This document shows positions 61,919 to 64,000 of a stretch of 64,000 bases of DNA, one piece after another; position 1 is the stretch's first letter, and every line of letters starts with the position of its first letter. The DNA is taken from assembly GCF_018598555.1 (NCBI RefSeq), contig NZ_JAHEWN010000011.1, positions 62,001 to 126,000 on the forward strand. The letters run 5' to 3'. The notes under the pieces are model-generated. The model had not been told where the DNA came from and searched no databases. It was given only the letters and a program-made list of their open reading frames with translations. The translations under genes were made by a program, and so were the position numbers. The DNA is from Curtobacterium aurantiacum. Its GTDB lineage: Bacteria; Actinomycetota; Actinomycetes; Actinomycetales; Microbacteriaceae.

Positions 61919-62689
61919 TCAGGAGCCGTAGTCCGCCGCGTACCGGGCCAGCGCGGCGTCGATGGTGTCGTCGAGCTGCAGCCGGCCCTTGTCGAGGTAC
62001 AGGCCGCGGTCGCAGAAGCGACGGAGGTCCTTGTCGTTGTGCGACACGAAGAACAGCGTCCGGCCGCCGGCCAGGAGCTCCTCGATGCGCTTGTAGCACT
62101 TCTCGCGGAAGGCCTTGTCGCCCACGGCCAGCACCTCGTCGACGAGGATCACCGGCTCGTCCAGCCGGGAGATCACCGCGAACGCGATGCGGACCTTCAT
62201 GCCGCTCGACAGGTGCTTGTAGGGGGTGTCGACGAAGTCAGCGATCTCGGCGAAGTCGATGATCTCGTCGAAGGCGTCGCGGATCTCGGCGCGTGACATC
62301 CCGTGCAGGCCGGCCGTCAGGTAGACGTTGTCGCGCACCGTCAGGTCGCCGACGAAGCCACCGGTGATCTCGATGAGCGGTGCGACGCCGGCACCCACGT
62401 CGATGCGGCCCTCGTCCGGCAGCATGACCTGGGCCACGAGCTTCAGGAGGGTCGACTTGCCCTGCCCGTTGCGACCCACGACACCGATCGCCTCGCCCGG
62501 GCGGACGTCGAAGGACACGTTGCGGAGCGCCCAGAACTCGTCTGCGCGCTTGCGGCGGCCACGTCCGGCGAACAGGTCCTTGAAGTTCCGGCTCGCCCGG
62601 CGGTTGCGCTTGAAGCAGATGCCGGCGTCGCGCACGGAGATGACCGGGGCGACGGTCTCGGTGCGGCGGGTCTGGTCGGTCGCGGTCAT
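61919..62689 (-). CDS. Polysaccharide/teichoic acid exporter ATPase (Wzt/TagH)
   Basis: A 256-residue ABC ATPase. Walker A is GRNGQGKSTLL, signature LSSGMKVRIAF, Walker B VILVDEVLAVGD, followed by the family mark FREKCYKRIEEL. These belong to the O-antigen/teichoic acid export ATPases. The C-terminal carbohydrate-binding domain found in some Wzt proteins is absent. It pairs with the permease encoded immediately upstream; ATG 62689 shares one base with the permease stop (TGATG), so they are translationally coupled. It exports a lipid-linked polymer made by the neighbouring genes. Confidence 0.92.
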   Translation of the reverse strand: MTATDQTRRTETVAPVISVRDAGICFKRNRRASRNFKDLFAGRGRRKRADEFWALRNVSFDVRPGEAIGVVGRNGQGKSTLLKLVAQVMLPDEGRIDVGAGVAPLIEITGGFVGDLTVRDNVYLTAGLHGMSRAEIRDAFDEIIDFAEIADFVDTPYKHLSSGMKVRIAFAVISRLDEPVILVDEVLAVGDKAFREKCYKRIEELLAGGRTLFFVSHNDKDLRRFCDRGLYLDKGRLQLDDTIDAALARYAADYGS

Positions 62690-63513
62690 CACAGCTCCTT
62701 CAGCACGCGGTGCTCGCTGCGACGGAACACCGCGAAGCCGATGACGAGGACGATGCCGGTCACGACCACCGAGGCCCCGACCTCGAGCCAGTCGAGCTGG
62801 CCGGGGAAGAAGGCCGCGCGGTACATGCCGAAGATGCCGGTGAGCGGGTTGATCGCGGCGATGTCGCGCAGGGCGGAGGGGAGCGCGTGCGTGCCGTAGA
62901 TGATCGGCGACGCGTAGAACAGGAAGCGCAGCACGAGCTTGGTCGCACGCTCCAGGTCGCGGAAGAAGACGACGAGCGGGGCGACGATGAGCCCCAGCCC
63001 GTAGACCAGCGCACACTGCAGCACGATCGCCAGCGGGAAGAACACGACCTGCCAGTGCAGGTGTGCTCCGGTCGCGATCGCGAAGGCCGCCAGGACCGGC
63101 AGGCTCAGCAGGAACTCGATGCCCTTCGACGCGACGATCCGGGCCACCCAGATGGTGCGGGGGATCGTCGTCGAGCGGATCAGCTTCGATTCCTTGATGA
63201 ACGCCCGGGTGGAGTCCGAGACACCCCCGGTGAACCACATCCACGGCAGCAGCGCGGACAGCAGGAACACGATGTACGGATCTTCACCGACCGACCCGCG
63301 GTGGAACACCTGCGTGAAGACGAACCAGTAGATCCCCGACATCACGAGCGGGTCGAGGATCGACCAGACGTAGCCGAGCGCCGACGTCGAGTACCGGACC
63401 CGGAGGTCGCGGACGGTCAGCAGCCAGAGGGCCTGACGATAACGCCGACCGGCGCTCCGGGGCGTCGCGGGTGCGGCAGCCGCGGGCGCGGTCGGCGCAC
63501 TCGCTGTGGTCAC
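62689..63513 (-). CDS. Polysaccharide/teichoic acid exporter permease (Wzm/TagG)
   Basis: A 274-residue permease of the ABC-2 polysaccharide export group, with six helices (e.g. YIVFLLSALLPWMWFTGGV, VFFPLAIVLQCALVYGLGL). The N-terminal amphipathic RYRQALWLLTVRDLRVRY lies before helix 1 as in Wzm. GTG 63513 has GAAGGG upstream. It works with the Wzt-type ATPase to move the lipid-linked glycopolymer across the membrane. The nucleotidyltransferase gene is 43 nt upstream on the same strand. Confidence 0.92.
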   Translation of the reverse strand: MTTASAPTAPAAAAPATPRSAGRRYRQALWLLTVRDLRVRYSTSALGYVWSILDPLVMSGIYWFVFTQVFHRGSVGEDPYIVFLLSALLPWMWFTGGVSDSTRAFIKESKLIRSTTIPRTIWVARIVASKGIEFLLSLPVLAAFAIATGAHLHWQVVFFPLAIVLQCALVYGLGLIVAPLVVFFRDLERATKLVLRFLFYASPIIYGTHALPSALRDIAAINPLTGIFGMYRAAFFPGQLDWLEVGASVVVTGIVLVIGFAVFRRSEHRVLKEL

Positions 63514-63556
63514 GGTTTCCCTTCGGGCGGAACCGCCGAGGGGTCCTGACGGTGGA

Positions 63557-64000
63557 TCAGGCGAACAGGTTGTTCGCGCGCTCGAGGTCCTCGGCGAAGT
63601 CGATCTCGACCGCGTACAGGTCGGAGATGTCGATCGGCGTCCAGCGTAGCCCGTCCTCGGCGATGGCAGCTTCGATGCCGCCCTCGAAGTACTCCTGGTC
63701 GTCGACGCGCCCGAGCTGGCGGATGAGGGCCTGCTTGTCGGCAGCGGAGACGTAGTTGATCCCGACGGCTTCGCCGAGGCCACCGACGACCTGCTTGGAG
63801 AGCTTGTGGATGAAGCCTTCGGCGTCGACCGTGTACTTGACCTCTTCGTCGGAGACCTTGTCGGTGTTGACGCTGACGAAGGAACGGCCCTCGTCGATCA
63901 TGTCGGCCGCGCGGACGAGCGCCATCGGGTCGAAGACCACGTCGCCGTTCATCCAGAGGACACCGCTCTTGCCGGTCGCCTTGAGGGCGCGCAGCAGGCT
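63557..64000 (-). CDS. Sugar/polyol nucleotidyltransferase (3' part)
   Basis: The gene runs off the right edge; 147 codons are visible and open to base 64000. WMNGDVVFDPMALVRAAD contains the DxV-type acidic metal site of nucleotidyltransferases, followed by VNTDKVSDEEVKYTVD and the C-terminal catalytic Asp region (YAVEIDFAEDLERANNL). It is like the LicC/phosphocholine or inositol-phosphate cytidylyltransferase group; the nucleotide used cannot be decided without the N-terminus. It is first, or an early gene, of the leftward export operon and may feed the CDP-alcohol phosphotransferase or TagF-like enzyme. Confidence 0.8.
   Translation of the reverse strand, partial: SLLRALKATGKSGVLWMNGDVVFDPMALVRAADMIDEGRSFVSVNTDKVSDEEVKYTVDAEGFIHKLSKQVVGGLGEAVGINYVSAADKQALIRQLGRVDDQEYFEGGIEAAIAEDGLRWTPIDISDLYAVEIDFAEDLERANNLFA

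Overview
This is a high-GC chromosomal window with almost purely core-type content from an actinobacterium, most likely a member of Microbacteriaceae (Curtobacterium-like). The evidence is the codon use, frequent GTG starts, the actinobacterial DAP genes, AdnAB, UvrD2, an MshB-like deacetylase, UPF0182 and DUF3107/DUF3117 families, and gene orders that match mycobacterial blocks as I remember them. No prophage, transposase, CRISPR array or rRNA was seen. There is one tRNA (initiator tRNA-fMet) and 55 protein genes, with a truncated gene at each edge.

Layout. 1-7.8 kb: oligopeptide uptake, with the end of one fused double-ATPase gene and then a complete dppA/dppBC/fused-ATPase importer around a divergent promoter. 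7.9-13.3 kb: PH-domain membrane protein, peroxiredoxin, CPBP protease, typA and an M20 amidohydrolase. 13.5-20.6 kb: a lipoprotein, an MshB-like deacetylase, ferredoxin, dapC, gltA, dapD and dapE (lysine/peptidoglycan precursor supply plus central carbon). 20.6-29 kb: GT-C mannosyltransferase, DUF3117, AAA ATPase, O-methyltransferase, tatB, a methyltransferase, and an mrp/DUF1003/MgtE-N-CBS operon. 29-35 kb: GNAT, pepP, PHP phosphoesterase, DEAD-box helicase, ferritin-like protein and DUF3107. 35.5-52.8 kb: a DNA-repair and envelope block with adnA-adnB, a phosphotransferase whose catalytic residues are missing, nudC, uvrD2, an E1-like zinc protein, a DUF2342-type protein, a YlbL-type PDZ-Lon protease and UPF0182. 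52.8-57.2 kb: tRNA-fMet, nitrilase, a second DapC-like aminotransferase and HtrA. 57.4-64 kb: a surface glycopolymer cluster (two GT2, CDP-alcohol phosphotransferase, TagF-like transferase, Wzm/Wzt-type exporter, nucleotidyltransferase).

Regulatory architecture is the most distinctive feature. About 20 genes have a TANNNT -10 box ending 6-8 nt before the start codon and no Shine-Dalgarno sequence, which predicts leaderless mRNAs. In three cases the TAG stop codon of the preceding gene is the first half of the -10 box. Gene ends are marked by strong GC hairpins without U tracts. Six of these share a GGAGGCC core and form a dispersed terminator-like family. Other notable points are several conserved proteins with altered active-site motifs, a 110-bp antisense coding overlap of uvrD2 with the E1-like gene, a structured typA leader, and a tRNA promoter whose -35 box sits inside the upstream gene's terminator hairpin.
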